NCBI GenBank assembly: GCA_030044325.1
Contig: JASHWA010000182.1
Coordinates: 1 to 8,978, forward strand
DNA from: Bryobacteraceae bacterium
GTDB taxonomy: Bacteria > Acidobacteriota > Terriglobia > Bryobacterales > Bryobacteraceae
Length of the DNA: 8,978 bases
Direction of reading: 5' to 3'
The notes beneath the pieces were generated by a model. It was not told the DNA's origin. It saw only the letters and a list, made by a program, of their open reading frames with translations, and did not search any database. Within the stretch, counting starts at the first letter, position 1. Each line of letters opens with the position of its first letter. Positions 1 to 6,162 of the stretch are shown piece by piece. The translations under genes were made by a program, and so were the position numbers.

Positions 1-159
1 AACCAGCTCCATGGGGAAGCGCGCCTCGCGGTAACAGTCGCGGATCAGCGGCGCCACGCGCTCGTCCACAAACTGCCGCGCCGTCTGCCGCACCATCAGT
101 TCCTGTTCGCTGAACTGGGAATCGATCAGGAGATAGTCCACACCCGGGAATCGAGCCAT
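1..159 (-). CDS. gcdH: Acyl-CoA dehydrogenase, glutaryl-CoA dehydrogenase-like (N-terminal fragment)
   Basis: Reading the minus strand from an ATG at 159 gives 53 open codons that run off the left edge, beginning MARFPGVDYLLIDSQFSEQE and ending near RFPMELV. The 'GVDYLLID..FSEQE..VR.TARQFVDERV.PLI....RE..FPMELV' pattern is the N-terminal helical region of acyl-CoA dehydrogenases and most resembles glutaryl-CoA dehydrogenase. That FAD enzyme of lysine/tryptophan and aromatic catabolism oxidises and decarboxylates glutaryl-CoA to crotonyl-CoA. The catalytic base and FAD-binding segments lie outside the window, so the substrate cannot be confirmed. The gene is divergent from yggS. No Shine-Dalgarno sequence precedes the ATG. 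A general acyl-CoA dehydrogenase is the alternative. Confidence 0.8.
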   Translation of the reverse strand, partial: MARFPGVDYLLIDSQFSEQELMVRQTARQFVDERVAPLIRDCYREARFPMELV

Positions 160-168
160 GAACTATCT

Positions 169-197
169 ATTTTAGTGGAGACGCGTCCACTTCGGCA
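169..197 (-). promoter_or_regulatory. Candidate promoter for the acyl-CoA dehydrogenase gene
   Basis: On the minus strand TAAAAT (plus-strand ATTTTA, 169-174) matches the -10 consensus at 5 of 6 positions. It lies 9 nt upstream of the ATG at 159. The hexamer 17 bp further upstream, TGCCGA, is a poor -35. If this -10 is used, transcription would start within a few bases of the ATG and the mRNA would be nearly leaderless. That fits the absence of a ribosome-binding site. This is a sequence-only inference. Confidence 0.3.
175..190. repeat. Imperfect palindrome in the divergent control region
   Basis: GTGGAGACGCGTCCAC contains flanking GTGGA/TCCAC arms (175-179 and 186-190) around a perfect 8-bp palindrome, GACGCGTC (180-187). 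It abuts the candidate -10 of the minus-strand gene, a position where a repressor operator would act. No protein is known to me to bind it, and the arms may be chance. Confidence 0.3.
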
Positions 198-209
198 CTT
201 CGACCTGCG

Positions 210-231
210 CGATTCCGGTCAGGCGGAATCG
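210..231. repeat. Perfect 8-bp inverted repeat (hairpin or operator)
   Basis: CGATTCCG (210-217) and CGGAATCG (224-231) are exact reverse complements around a 6-nt loop, GTCAGG. The element lies 55 bases upstream of the yggS start. It could be a hairpin in the yggS leader or a dyad operator serving both divergent genes. There is no T-run after it on the plus strand, so it is not an intrinsic terminator. Confidence 0.45.
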
Positions 232-285
232 AGGAGGCTCGGCAAAAACGCTCTGCGAGCAGCCGCATACTGCGGAAAGCTTATC

Positions 286-954
286 ATGACTACTGAGATG
301 CTTCGGGAGCGCCTCGAAACAGTCGAACAACGCATCGCCCAGGCCGCCGCGCGCGCCGGACGCTCGCCATCCGAGATCACGCTCGTTGCCGTCACCAAGA
401 AATTCCCGGCCCGAACCATCCGCCAAGCCTACGATCTCGGCCTGCGCGTCTTCGGCGAAAATTACGTCCAGGAGTTCGAAGCCAAATTTCCAGCCCTCCG
501 CGACCTCACCGGCGCCGAATTCCACCTGATCGGCCATCTGCAATCGAATAAAACACGCTCCGCGCTCGAATTGTTTCAGGTGATCGAAACCGTCGATTCC
601 GAAAAACTCGCGCGGCGCCTGGATCAAGGCGCAAAACCACTCGAAGTCATGATCGAAGTAAAGCTCTCTCACGAAGAATCGAAATCGGGCGCCGATCCGG
701 CCGCGCTCCCCGCGTTGATCGAATCGATCCGCGCCTGCCCGAACCTGAATCTCGCCGGCCTGATGACCATGCCTCCCTGGAGCGACGATCCCCACCTCAC
801 GCGTCCCTATTTCCGCCAGCTCGCCGCGCTCGCGCGCGAGCACGGCCTCCGGAAATTGTCGATGGGCATGTCTCACGATCTCGAAGCCGCCATTGAAGAA
901 GGCGCCACGCACATACGCGTCGGGACCGCGCTGTTCGGCCCCAGAACGAAGTGA
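286..954 (+). CDS. yggS: YggS/PROSC (PLPBP) family pyridoxal-phosphate homeostasis protein
   Basis: A 222-residue single-domain protein close to the usual family length of about 230. The family is a fold-type III PLP-binding TIM barrel without known catalysis, which carries PLP and keeps vitamin B6 and amino/keto acid pools balanced in the cytoplasm. Visible signatures are LVAVTK with the PLP lysine at K38, FGENYVQE (56-63), FHLIGHLQSNK (79-89), GLMTMPP (158-164) and LSMGMSHDLEAAI (191-203), followed by RVGTALFG near the C-terminus. H197 replaces the more common Asp in the SMGMSxD stretch. The ATG at 286 is chosen because GGAAAG (274-279) lies 6 nt upstream and the protein then starts where family members start. 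The frame is open back to a GTG at 175, but those 37 extra codons have no family match and cover the inverted repeats. The gene overlaps the following glycosyltransferase by 4 bp. Confidence 0.93.
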   Translation: MTTEMLRERLETVEQRIAQAAARAGRSPSEITLVAVTKKFPARTIRQAYDLGLRVFGENYVQEFEAKFPALRDLTGAEFHLIGHLQSNKTRSALELFQVIETVDSEKLARRLDQGAKPLEVMIEVKLSHEESKSGADPAALPALIESIRACPNLNLAGLMTMPPWSDDPHLTRPYFRQLAALAREHGLRKLSMGMSHDLEAAIEEGATHIRVGTALFGPRTK

Positions 955-2060
955 AAATCGGCTTCTATTCCCCGCTCCCGCCCGCCCACACCGGCGTCGC
1001 CGATTACTCCTCCGCCCTCCTCCGCGCCCTACGCCGTTACGGGACCCGCTACGGAACCGTCCAGCCCGGCTCGCCTGGCGATATCGCGCTGTACCACATC
1101 GGAAATAATCAGCTCCATCGGGCGATTTATCGCCGCGCGCTCGAAAATCCCGGCATCACTGTCCTGCACGATGCCGTCTTGCAGCATTTTTTCCTCGGCT
1201 CGCTCGATCGCGATGCCTACGTCAATGAATTCGTCTACAACTACGGAGAATGGGTGCGCGACTGCGCGCATGATTTATGGACCAATCGCGCGCGCTCCGG
1301 CGCCGACCCCCGCTATTTCCAATTTCCCATGCTCAAGCGCATCGCCGAAACCTCGCGCGCCGTGGTCGTCCACAATCCCGCCGCCGCGCGAATCGTCGCG
1401 CGCCACGCGCCCTCCGCGAAAATCGTCGAAATCCCGCACCTGTTCGAACCACCCCCCGAAATCCCGCTCGCCGAAACGCTGCGCTTTCGCACGGAGCTTG
1501 GATTGAAACCGCGGACTCTGGTGGTCGCCGTCTTCGGCCATCTGCGCGAATCGAAACGCCTGCACATCCTCCTGCGCGCGATGGATCGCGTCTGGGCGAG
1601 CGGGAGCGATGCGGTTCTGCTGATCGCCGGCGAGTTCGCCTCTTCCGATCTCGACCGCGCCCTCGCTCCGCGCCTCCGCGATCCGCGAATTCTGCACACC
1701 GGTTATCTCCGCGAGAGCGGTTTCTGGCGATTCGCCTCGATCACCGATCTGTGCGTCAACTTGCGCTATCCGGCAGCCGGGGAAACCTCCGGGATCGCGG
1801 TTCGAATGATGGGAATCGGCAAAGCCGTCGCGTGCACCGAAGGCGAAGAAATTGCAAAAATCCCCGAGAACGCCTGCATTCGAATCGACGCCGGAGCGAC
1901 AGAGATCGACCTGCTTGCGGAAACCATCGGATGGCTCGCAGCGGAGCCTGAGGTCGCTAAGCAAATCGGCGAAAATGCAGCAAAATATATCGTCCAAGAG
2001 CATGCGCCGCAACAAGTTGCCGAAAAATTCTGGCGCGCGGCCCGTGGCTTCGTTTTGTAG
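951..2060 (+). CDS. Glycosyltransferase, GT4-like (GT-B fold)
   Basis: This 369-residue protein would transfer a sugar from a nucleotide-sugar donor to an unidentified acceptor, probably in cell-surface glycan or glycolipid assembly at the cytoplasmic face. The N-terminal Rossmann half opens with IGFYSPLPPAHTGVADYS, the glycine-rich acceptor-side loop of GT4 enzymes, and carries VLHDAVLQHFF at 71-81. The C-terminal half starts at about 187 with TLVVAVFGHLRESKRL, then LLIAGEF (223-229), ILHTGYL (247-253) and the donor-binding stretch RYPAAGETSGIAVRMMGIGKAV (272-292), with E278 in the position of the first Glu of the GT4 motif. The start is GTG at 951, overlapping the yggS stop as GTGA, with no good ribosome-binding site of its own, so translation is probably coupled to yggS. 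No other glycan gene is adjacent, so the pathway is unknown. Confidence 0.88.
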   Translation: MKIGFYSPLPPAHTGVADYSSALLRALRRYGTRYGTVQPGSPGDIALYHIGNNQLHRAIYRRALENPGITVLHDAVLQHFFLGSLDRDAYVNEFVYNYGEWVRDCAHDLWTNRARSGADPRYFQFPMLKRIAETSRAVVVHNPAAARIVARHAPSAKIVEIPHLFEPPPEIPLAETLRFRTELGLKPRTLVVAVFGHLRESKRLHILLRAMDRVWASGSDAVLLIAGEFASSDLDRALAPRLRDPRILHTGYLRESGFWRFASITDLCVNLRYPAAGETSGIAVRMMGIGKAVACTEGEEIAKIPENACIRIDAGATEIDLLAETIGWLAAEPEVAKQIGENAAKYIVQEHAPQQVAEKFWRAARGFVL

Positions 2061-2077
2061 TTTCCCCTGGCCCAGGT

Positions 2078-2626
2078 CTACTGCTGATACCGGCGGGCGA
2101 ACACGCTGACACCCAAATCATCAATCGACTTTTTGGTTTTCTCGTAAGCACCCGGCTGGTCCAGCGGACCGATCAGGACCCGAAACGTCTTGTCGCTCGG
2201 GCCGGGCGCGGTGAACGCCTGGAAGCCGTGTTCTCTCAATCCATCGACGAAAACCGTGGCGATGCCTTTTTCGACGGCGCCCATTTGGAGATACAACGAC
2301 CCGTTTTTGGCGTCGGCAAACACGGGAGCGTTGCGGTCCGCGGAGGCTCCGGCAGGAGCGGGACTGGGAGCTGGCGCGGGATCATGCACTGTTTCAACTC
2401 GCACCCGCTCAACGATTTTGGGTTCCGGAGCGATCGCTTTGCCGGCAAGGTAGGAAATCGAGGAAAACAGCGCCACGATGACCGTCGCTATAAATAGGAC
2501 GCTCGCCAGTTGGCGGCGGCCGAGCACCAGCTCGAAATCGCCCGATTCTTCTTCGAATTGAATCGGCTGCGGCGCCGGATCGTCAACGGGCGGTTCGGCG
2601 GTCAGAATACTCAGCATGACAGCCAT
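2078..2626 (-). CDS. SPOR-domain membrane protein
   Basis: A 182-residue bitopic protein. It has an acidic, proline-containing cytoplasmic N-terminus (1-36, ending FELVLGRRQL), one transmembrane helix at about 40-61, a Pro/Ala linker at about 80-92, and a C-terminal SPOR-type domain at about 106-181. The domain shows the expected YLQMGAVEKGIATVFVDGL opening, a central GF.AF segment, and FRVLIGPL before the last helix and strand. SPOR domains bind denuded peptidoglycan glycan strands at septa, so a periplasmic role at the division site is likely by family knowledge. The ATG at 2626 is followed by a second ATG at 2617. Neither has a clear ribosome-binding site. It lies 33 bp downstream of the TPR gene in the same orientation and probably shares its transcript. 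It converges on the glycosyltransferase gene. Confidence 0.82.
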   Translation of the reverse strand: MAVMLSILTAEPPVDDPAPQPIQFEEESGDFELVLGRRQLASVLFIATVIVALFSSISYLAGKAIAPEPKIVERVRVETVHDPAPAPSPAPAGASADRNAPVFADAKNGSLYLQMGAVEKGIATVFVDGLREHGFQAFTAPGPSDKTFRVLIGPLDQPGAYEKTKKSIDDLGVSVFARRYQQ

Positions 2627-2659
2627 ACTATCGGCGGGACGGTGGAATTTGTGTAGTAC

Positions 2660-3964
2660 TTACTGGCGGCCTTTACTACTTCTCGGGTTTTCCTCTCCCC
2701 CGTGGAGCATCCGCGCGCGCGCTTCCATCTTGGCCGCATCGGATTTCTTGCGCATCTTGCGCAGCAGCGCGGCGTACTGATCGAGCGTTTCGGCGAGCAG
2801 CGGCGGCGGCGGATCTGCCGTGTTCAGAATCGGATGGCGCGATCCGACGAAATTGTGCTTATCGAGCACCTCGATCGAAAGCTTGTACAGCGATTCGGCT
2901 TCCTGGCTGCGATTGTGCCCCGCGAGCAGCGCCGCGAGCGAATTGATGCTGGCGGCAAGATCGACCTCCTTGGCGGAAAGCATCGAGCGGAACAGCGGTT
3001 CGGCATCCGCCTGCCGCCCCTGCGCGCCGTAAACATTGGCCACCTGGGTCAACGTCGCCTGCGTGTCGGGCGACGCGTCGCCGTGGATTTTGGCGCGTAT
3101 AAATAGGGTGCGCTCATAACAATACGCAGCTTCCGGATACTTTTTCTGCTGAAAATAGAAGCGCCCCAGCCGGTCCAGCGTGTCGGCGACTTCGAGCGTC
3201 GACGGCCCGTAAGCGCTTTCGCGAATCGAGAGCGCGCGGCGGAAGGCGCTTTCCGCATCCGATGGCCGGTTCATCTCGCTATACGCCGCGGCGATGCCGT
3301 CGAGCGCGGGGAGCATGTCGGAACTGGCGATGCCGCGCGTTCTTTCGTAGATCTTCACGGCGCGGTCGTATTGCTGCTCAGCCGCCGGGAACTGTTTTTC
3401 GAGACTGACCAGGTCGCCCAGAGCGACCAGTTCGGGCGCAAGCTCGACTGCATCGGGTCCCTTCGCGTTTTCGACGACGGCGATGGCGCGGCGCGCGTAT
3501 GGCTCGGCCCGATCGTATTTTTCAAGCGCCTGGTAGACACGCGTGAGCTTTTCAAGCGGCCCGATCACGGCCATGTCCTGTTTGCCGTGCGACGTTTCCA
3601 TAATCTGGAGGCTGCGCTCGTAATACGTGATCGCCTGCTGGTATTTCATCTGCGCGAAGTTCACCCGGCCGAGATCGTTTAAATCGTCCACCAGTTCGGC
3701 GTTATTGAGGCCGAGCGCGTGCTCGCGCTCTTCAAGCAGCTTGGCATAGAGCTTTTCGGCTTCTTCGTAGCGGCTCTGGGCGCACAGGAGCTCGGCTGCA
3801 TCGTGCCACTCTTTCGCCTGCTTTTCATCGAAGGGACCGATGCCGCGGCTGGGGGTGACGTCCATGGTCGCGGGAAGGCTCGCCGGGGTTCCGCTGTCGA
3901 GAGTGCGGGCGCGCTGCGCGAATAATCCGACGCTCAGGAATACGATCAGGAAAGCTGGGCGCAT
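2660..3964 (-). CDS. Exported tetratricopeptide-repeat protein (kinesin-light-chain-like TPRs)
   Basis: A 434-residue protein with an N-terminal signal-like sequence (hydrophobic 4-15, possible cleavage after A16) followed by a Ser/Thr/Pro-rich stretch to about 40. From about 48 it is built of TPR helices. Repeats begin near 90, 132, 174, 216, 258 and 300, an exact 42-residue period typical of TPR_10/TPR_12 units. Each ends in a pattern such as YQQAITYYERSLQI, YPEAAYCYERTLFI or DAESAFRRALSIRE. Less regular repeats follow to about 416, interrupted by a proline run (DPPPPLL) near 384-390. The C-terminus is basic and polar. No enzyme motif is visible. It is most likely a periplasmic or outer-membrane-associated scaffold for protein-protein contacts, and its partner is unknown. 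The adjacent SPOR protein is the best candidate. No ribosome-binding site is clear before the ATG. Confidence 0.85.
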   Translation of the reverse strand: MRPAFLIVFLSVGLFAQRARTLDSGTPASLPATMDVTPSRGIGPFDEKQAKEWHDAAELLCAQSRYEEAEKLYAKLLEEREHALGLNNAELVDDLNDLGRVNFAQMKYQQAITYYERSLQIMETSHGKQDMAVIGPLEKLTRVYQALEKYDRAEPYARRAIAVVENAKGPDAVELAPELVALGDLVSLEKQFPAAEQQYDRAVKIYERTRGIASSDMLPALDGIAAAYSEMNRPSDAESAFRRALSIRESAYGPSTLEVADTLDRLGRFYFQQKKYPEAAYCYERTLFIRAKIHGDASPDTQATLTQVANVYGAQGRQADAEPLFRSMLSAKEVDLAASINSLAALLAGHNRSQEAESLYKLSIEVLDKHNFVGSRHPILNTADPPPPLLAETLDQYAALLRKMRKKSDAAKMEARARMLHGGEENPRSSKGRQ

Positions 3965-4130
3965 AATCGTCGTTGATCGGCGGAAGGACGCGTGGGGCGT
4001 AGGGGAATATGACTAAATCGGTACCTGGTAGGGGCTGGGTACTGGGGACTAATTTGTGGTTCGTGGCTGGTGGTTTGTCGCCGGCACTGCGGCTATCGAC
4101 GATCTGCTACTCACTACAAACCGCAAACGC
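3965..4130. other. Non-coding gap with biased repeat-like sequence
   Basis: This 166-bp gap lies between the hydrolase stop and the TPR start, both on the minus strand. I see no credible gene. Short open frames on the plus strand across it have no protein-like composition. Any promoter for the TPR-SPOR pair should lie here. The sequence CATATT on the minus strand (about 4006-4011) is a weak -10 candidate with no good -35. Most of the gap is a G/T-rich repeat-like tract, described separately. Confidence 0.5.
4018..4078. repeat. Degenerate G/T-rich short-repeat tract
   Basis: The plus strand shows related short units: GGTACCTGG, GGTAGGGGCTGG and GGTACTGGGG in a row (about 4020-4047), then GTGGTTCGTGG and CTGGTGGTTTGT (about 4057-4078). 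Cytosine is scarce compared with the flanking genes. G-runs at 4027-4028, 4031-4034, 4037-4039 and 4044-4047 could form a two-tetrad G-quadruplex on this strand, which is the template for the TPR gene. GGTTTGT (4072-4078) is matched by ACAAACC at 4116-4122. The origin of the tract is unknown. Confidence 0.45.
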
Positions 4131-5195
4131 CTACAGGTTCCGCTTCAAAAAACTGCAAATATGGAACCCGTCAATAAACTTGAACGGCGTTTCCCCCAGC
4201 GTGTAGTGGCCGCAAGGCATTTCTATGGACCGGTGATCGAGGCCTAGCTCTCGGGCCTTTTCGACCACCTGGCGCGAGAAGCGGACCGGGAACGTCGTGT
4301 CGTAGCGGGCATAGATGAACATCGATTTTTTCTTCATCGTCGCGTAGCGCTCGATGTAGTTCGGGGGGCTGATGACCATCCAGGTTTCGCGCAGTTGTTC
4401 GAGCGTGACCGCCGCTTCGAGCGACTGGCGCACGTGCTGCGATGACAACCCCTCCCACACCACGTCGGCGAAATACGTGGAGCAGTGATTGAAGACGTTC
4501 ACCTCGATGCGCGGATCGTGTACGCTCGCAAGAAACGCGTAGCACGACCCTAAGCTGGTCCCCACCAGGCCGACGCGTTGGTAGCCCTGCGAATTGAGCC
4601 AGTCGACGCAGCAGCGGATGTCGATGACCGCCTGGCGCGTGGCGTCGATAGTGCGCGCGATGTTGGAAGATACGGCGTAGTCGGCGCGCTCCAGCTCGGC
4701 GGGCATGCGGTAATCGTGATACGGCATGCTGAGGCGCAGCGCGGAGATCCCCAGCCGCGCGAGTCCCGCGCACAGCGCGTTATGCTGCGTCGCCGACGCG
4801 TTCCAGTGCGGGACCACCAGCGCGGCGACACGCTTCTTCGCTTTTTGCGCGGGGAACCACTGGGCGTGCACGCGATTGTTTTCGGGGTACGGCGTTTCGA
4901 CGGGACTTGAAAAGCGCAGCAGATTGCTTTCGATGGAAAAATCGGCAGGCGTTTGATACGCGAAGAATTCGTCGCTCGATTCGAGCGCTGCCTGATTCAA
5001 AACGCGCAGGTATTGTTCCGGATCATGGCCGTTGCGCGGGATTTTTTGAGCCACCGGCCAGCGGTGCGCCCAATCGATCCCCCATTCAAACGGCCGCACC
5101 ACGCGATTGGTCGCGCGCGAGCACAACCGGTTTTCCCAGGCGAGCATCCACCTTCCATACAGCGTCTCCATCGGCTTCCAATTCAAATTTATCAT
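4131..5195 (-). CDS. Alpha/beta hydrolase, ABHD18 (DUF2048)-like
   Basis: A 354-residue protein, numbered from the ATG at 5195. The hydrolase fold is clear: strand AALVVPHWNAS (about 124-134), a conserved-looking LSMPYHDYR at about 155-163, and the nucleophile elbow VGTSLGS with S214. The Asp strand IYARYDTTFP gives D299, and the His loop MPCGHYTLGE gives H330, so the Ser-Asp-His triad looks complete. The N-terminal segment (WMLAWENRLC and NRVVRPFEWG, within about 16-40) is aromatic and basic, and resembles the lead-in of ABHD18-type proteins. The substrate is unknown; an ester or acyl-lipid is plausible for the family. It probably acts in the cytoplasm, since no signal peptide is seen. Starts considered were TTG at 5210, ATG at 5195 and ATG at 5171. 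The last has GGAAG just upstream and may be the true one. It lies about 150 bp after the MBL-fold gene. Confidence 0.8.
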   Translation of the reverse strand: MINLNWKPMETLYGRWMLAWENRLCSRATNRVVRPFEWGIDWAHRWPVAQKIPRNGHDPEQYLRVLNQAALESSDEFFAYQTPADFSIESNLLRFSSPVETPYPENNRVHAQWFPAQKAKKRVAALVVPHWNASATQHNALCAGLARLGISALRLSMPYHDYRMPAELERADYAVSSNIARTIDATRQAVIDIRCCVDWLNSQGYQRVGLVGTSLGSCYAFLASVHDPRIEVNVFNHCSTYFADVVWEGLSSQHVRQSLEAAVTLEQLRETWMVISPPNYIERYATMKKKSMFIYARYDTTFPVRFSRQVVEKARELGLDHRSIEMPCGHYTLGETPFKFIDGFHICSFLKRNL

Positions 5196-5344
5196 CCGGG
5201 AGCCGGCCAACTCGCACCGGTTGCAGCGATGTGCGGCAAATGCGCGCTGGACGGGCGAAAATCAGGGCTGCGCGGGGACCCTCCGGATGACGGGGACGCG
5301 GTCGTCCGAGTAAGAAGCACACCCCGGTTCGCGCCAGCGCGACG
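5196..5344. other. Intergenic gap with a 7-bp direct repeat
   Basis: About 149 bp between the MBL-fold stop and the hydrolase start. No gene is supportable. It contains two copies of CGGGGAC (5273-5279 and 5291-5297), 18 bp apart, around CTCCGGATGA. Read on the minus strand this is GTCCCCGTCATCCGGAGGGT and onward, similar in style to dispersed repeats with a GTCATCC core that are common between genes in several bacterial groups. No intrinsic terminator with a T-run is visible. Confidence 0.35.
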
Positions 5345-6118
5345 TTAATCTTCCGGCACGGTCCATTTTTCCGCGCACTCGAAGATTTTAAACTGCTGTT
5401 CCGGCCGCTGCCCCAGCATGTGGGCGGCGAATGCGTTTTCTTCGGCGCCGGTCGTGTCGCCGCTGGTATCGACCGGAACCATCCATTCCGCGCCGATCGC
5501 GATGGCCAGCTCGGCCGCTTCGGAAATCGAAAAACGATCCGCGCCCACCGGCAGCAGAGCGACGCTCACGTTGAACGGCCGCAGGCGATCGGCGAGGCCT
5601 TCGTACATCCGGCCGGGCCCGGCGTGGTAAACGGTCCATCGGCCAAAACGGATCAGATAGCCGAGATAAGGATAACCGCCGAGCGGCGTCCAGTCGAGCG
5701 CGGGGCGCGCGGAAGGGATGGCGTAAACACGGCCGTAGAGGTTGTCCTTGAAGTACTCGATGCGCAGATCGGCATCGGTGGTGGTCATGCGGTGGAACGG
5801 AATTCCCGCTGCGTGCGCGGCATCGGCCGCGCTTTTGGGCAGCACCAGCTTGGCGTTTGTGGAACGCTCCAGAATCCGCGCGGCCGCGGGCGCATCAAGC
5901 GCCGCCGCCTGCGTCGAGAGAATCAAGTCGGCATGGCGGATCGCGTCGGGATCGAGCGGCGCGCCGGCGGCGGAAAGCTGCGGGTCGAGATAAAACGTGA
6001 TGGTGGCGAAGCGCATGATGAAGCCGTTCGCGCCCAGCCACCACAACGCCGGCGTGGGGCTGATGGTGCGGTCGATCTGCTCGATCAGCTCTGCGCCGGT
6101 TTTCACGGGTTTGAGCAC
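5345..6118 (-). CDS. Metallo-beta-lactamase-fold protein, UlaG-like, with a degenerate metal site
   Basis: A 257-residue protein. The framework of the UlaG-type MBL subfamily is recognisable: ALWWLGANGFIMRF and TFYLDPQLS (about 24-49), then ADLILSTQ where the metal motif is expected. GYLIRFGRWTVYHAGP follows (153-168), then LLPVGADRFSISEAAELA (189-204) and GAEWMVPVD (209-217). Active relatives carry THxHxDH, HxGD and PxH at these points. Here the aligned residues are T69-Q-A-A-A-L-D75, HAGP (P168 for Asp) and PVD (D217 for His). Thus no zinc or other metal ligand set is left, although the rest of the fold is conserved, and activity as a hydrolase is doubtful. A non-catalytic binding or structural role is possible. 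The start is GTG at 6118, with a partial AGG-rich sequence upstream. It follows the DUF2254 gene by 44 bp and precedes the ABHD18-like hydrolase. Confidence 0.8.
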   Translation of the reverse strand: MLKPVKTGAELIEQIDRTISPTPALWWLGANGFIMRFATITFYLDPQLSAAGAPLDPDAIRHADLILSTQAAALDAPAAARILERSTNAKLVLPKSAADAAHAAGIPFHRMTTTDADLRIEYFKDNLYGRVYAIPSARPALDWTPLGGYPYLGYLIRFGRWTVYHAGPGRMYEGLADRLRPFNVSVALLPVGADRFSISEAAELAIAIGAEWMVPVDTSGDTTGAEENAFAAHMLGQRPEQQFKIFECAEKWTVPED

Positions 6119-6162
6119 TGTCGCCTAGCCTAACACGCGGGGCAGCCCCACACTTTCCGGCG

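Noticed and set aside
175..285. N-terminal extension of YggS from the GTG at 175
   Set aside because: The extra 37 residues do not resemble the family, would cover both inverted repeats, and the ATG at 286 has a good ribosome-binding site.
172..912. A 246-codon open frame on the minus strand opposite yggS
   Set aside because: It mirrors the third-position GC bias of the yggS frame, and the plus-strand product has clear family motifs throughout.
1275..2015. A 246-codon minus-strand open frame inside the glycosyltransferase gene
   Set aside because: Shadow frame with no domain-like pattern; the plus-strand GT4 motifs account for the whole region.
4009..4247. Short plus-strand open frames across the 3965-4130 gap
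   Set aside because: They run through the repeat-like tract into the hydrolase gene on the other strand and have no start signal or family resemblance.
5300..5344. CCCCGGTTCGCGCC stretch as a possible tRNA T-arm
   Set aside because: There is no matching D-arm, anticodon arm or acceptor stem within the gap on either strand.
5420..6133. A 237-codon plus-strand open frame opposite the MBL-fold gene
   Set aside because: Arg/Gly-rich shadow frame; the minus-strand frame shows a recognisable fold with typical spacing of motifs.
6137..6151. GGGGCAGCCCC hairpin between the DUF2254 and MBL-fold genes as a terminator
   Set aside because: The stem is only 4 bp with a 3-nt loop and no T-run follows on the minus strand, so termination is not supported.
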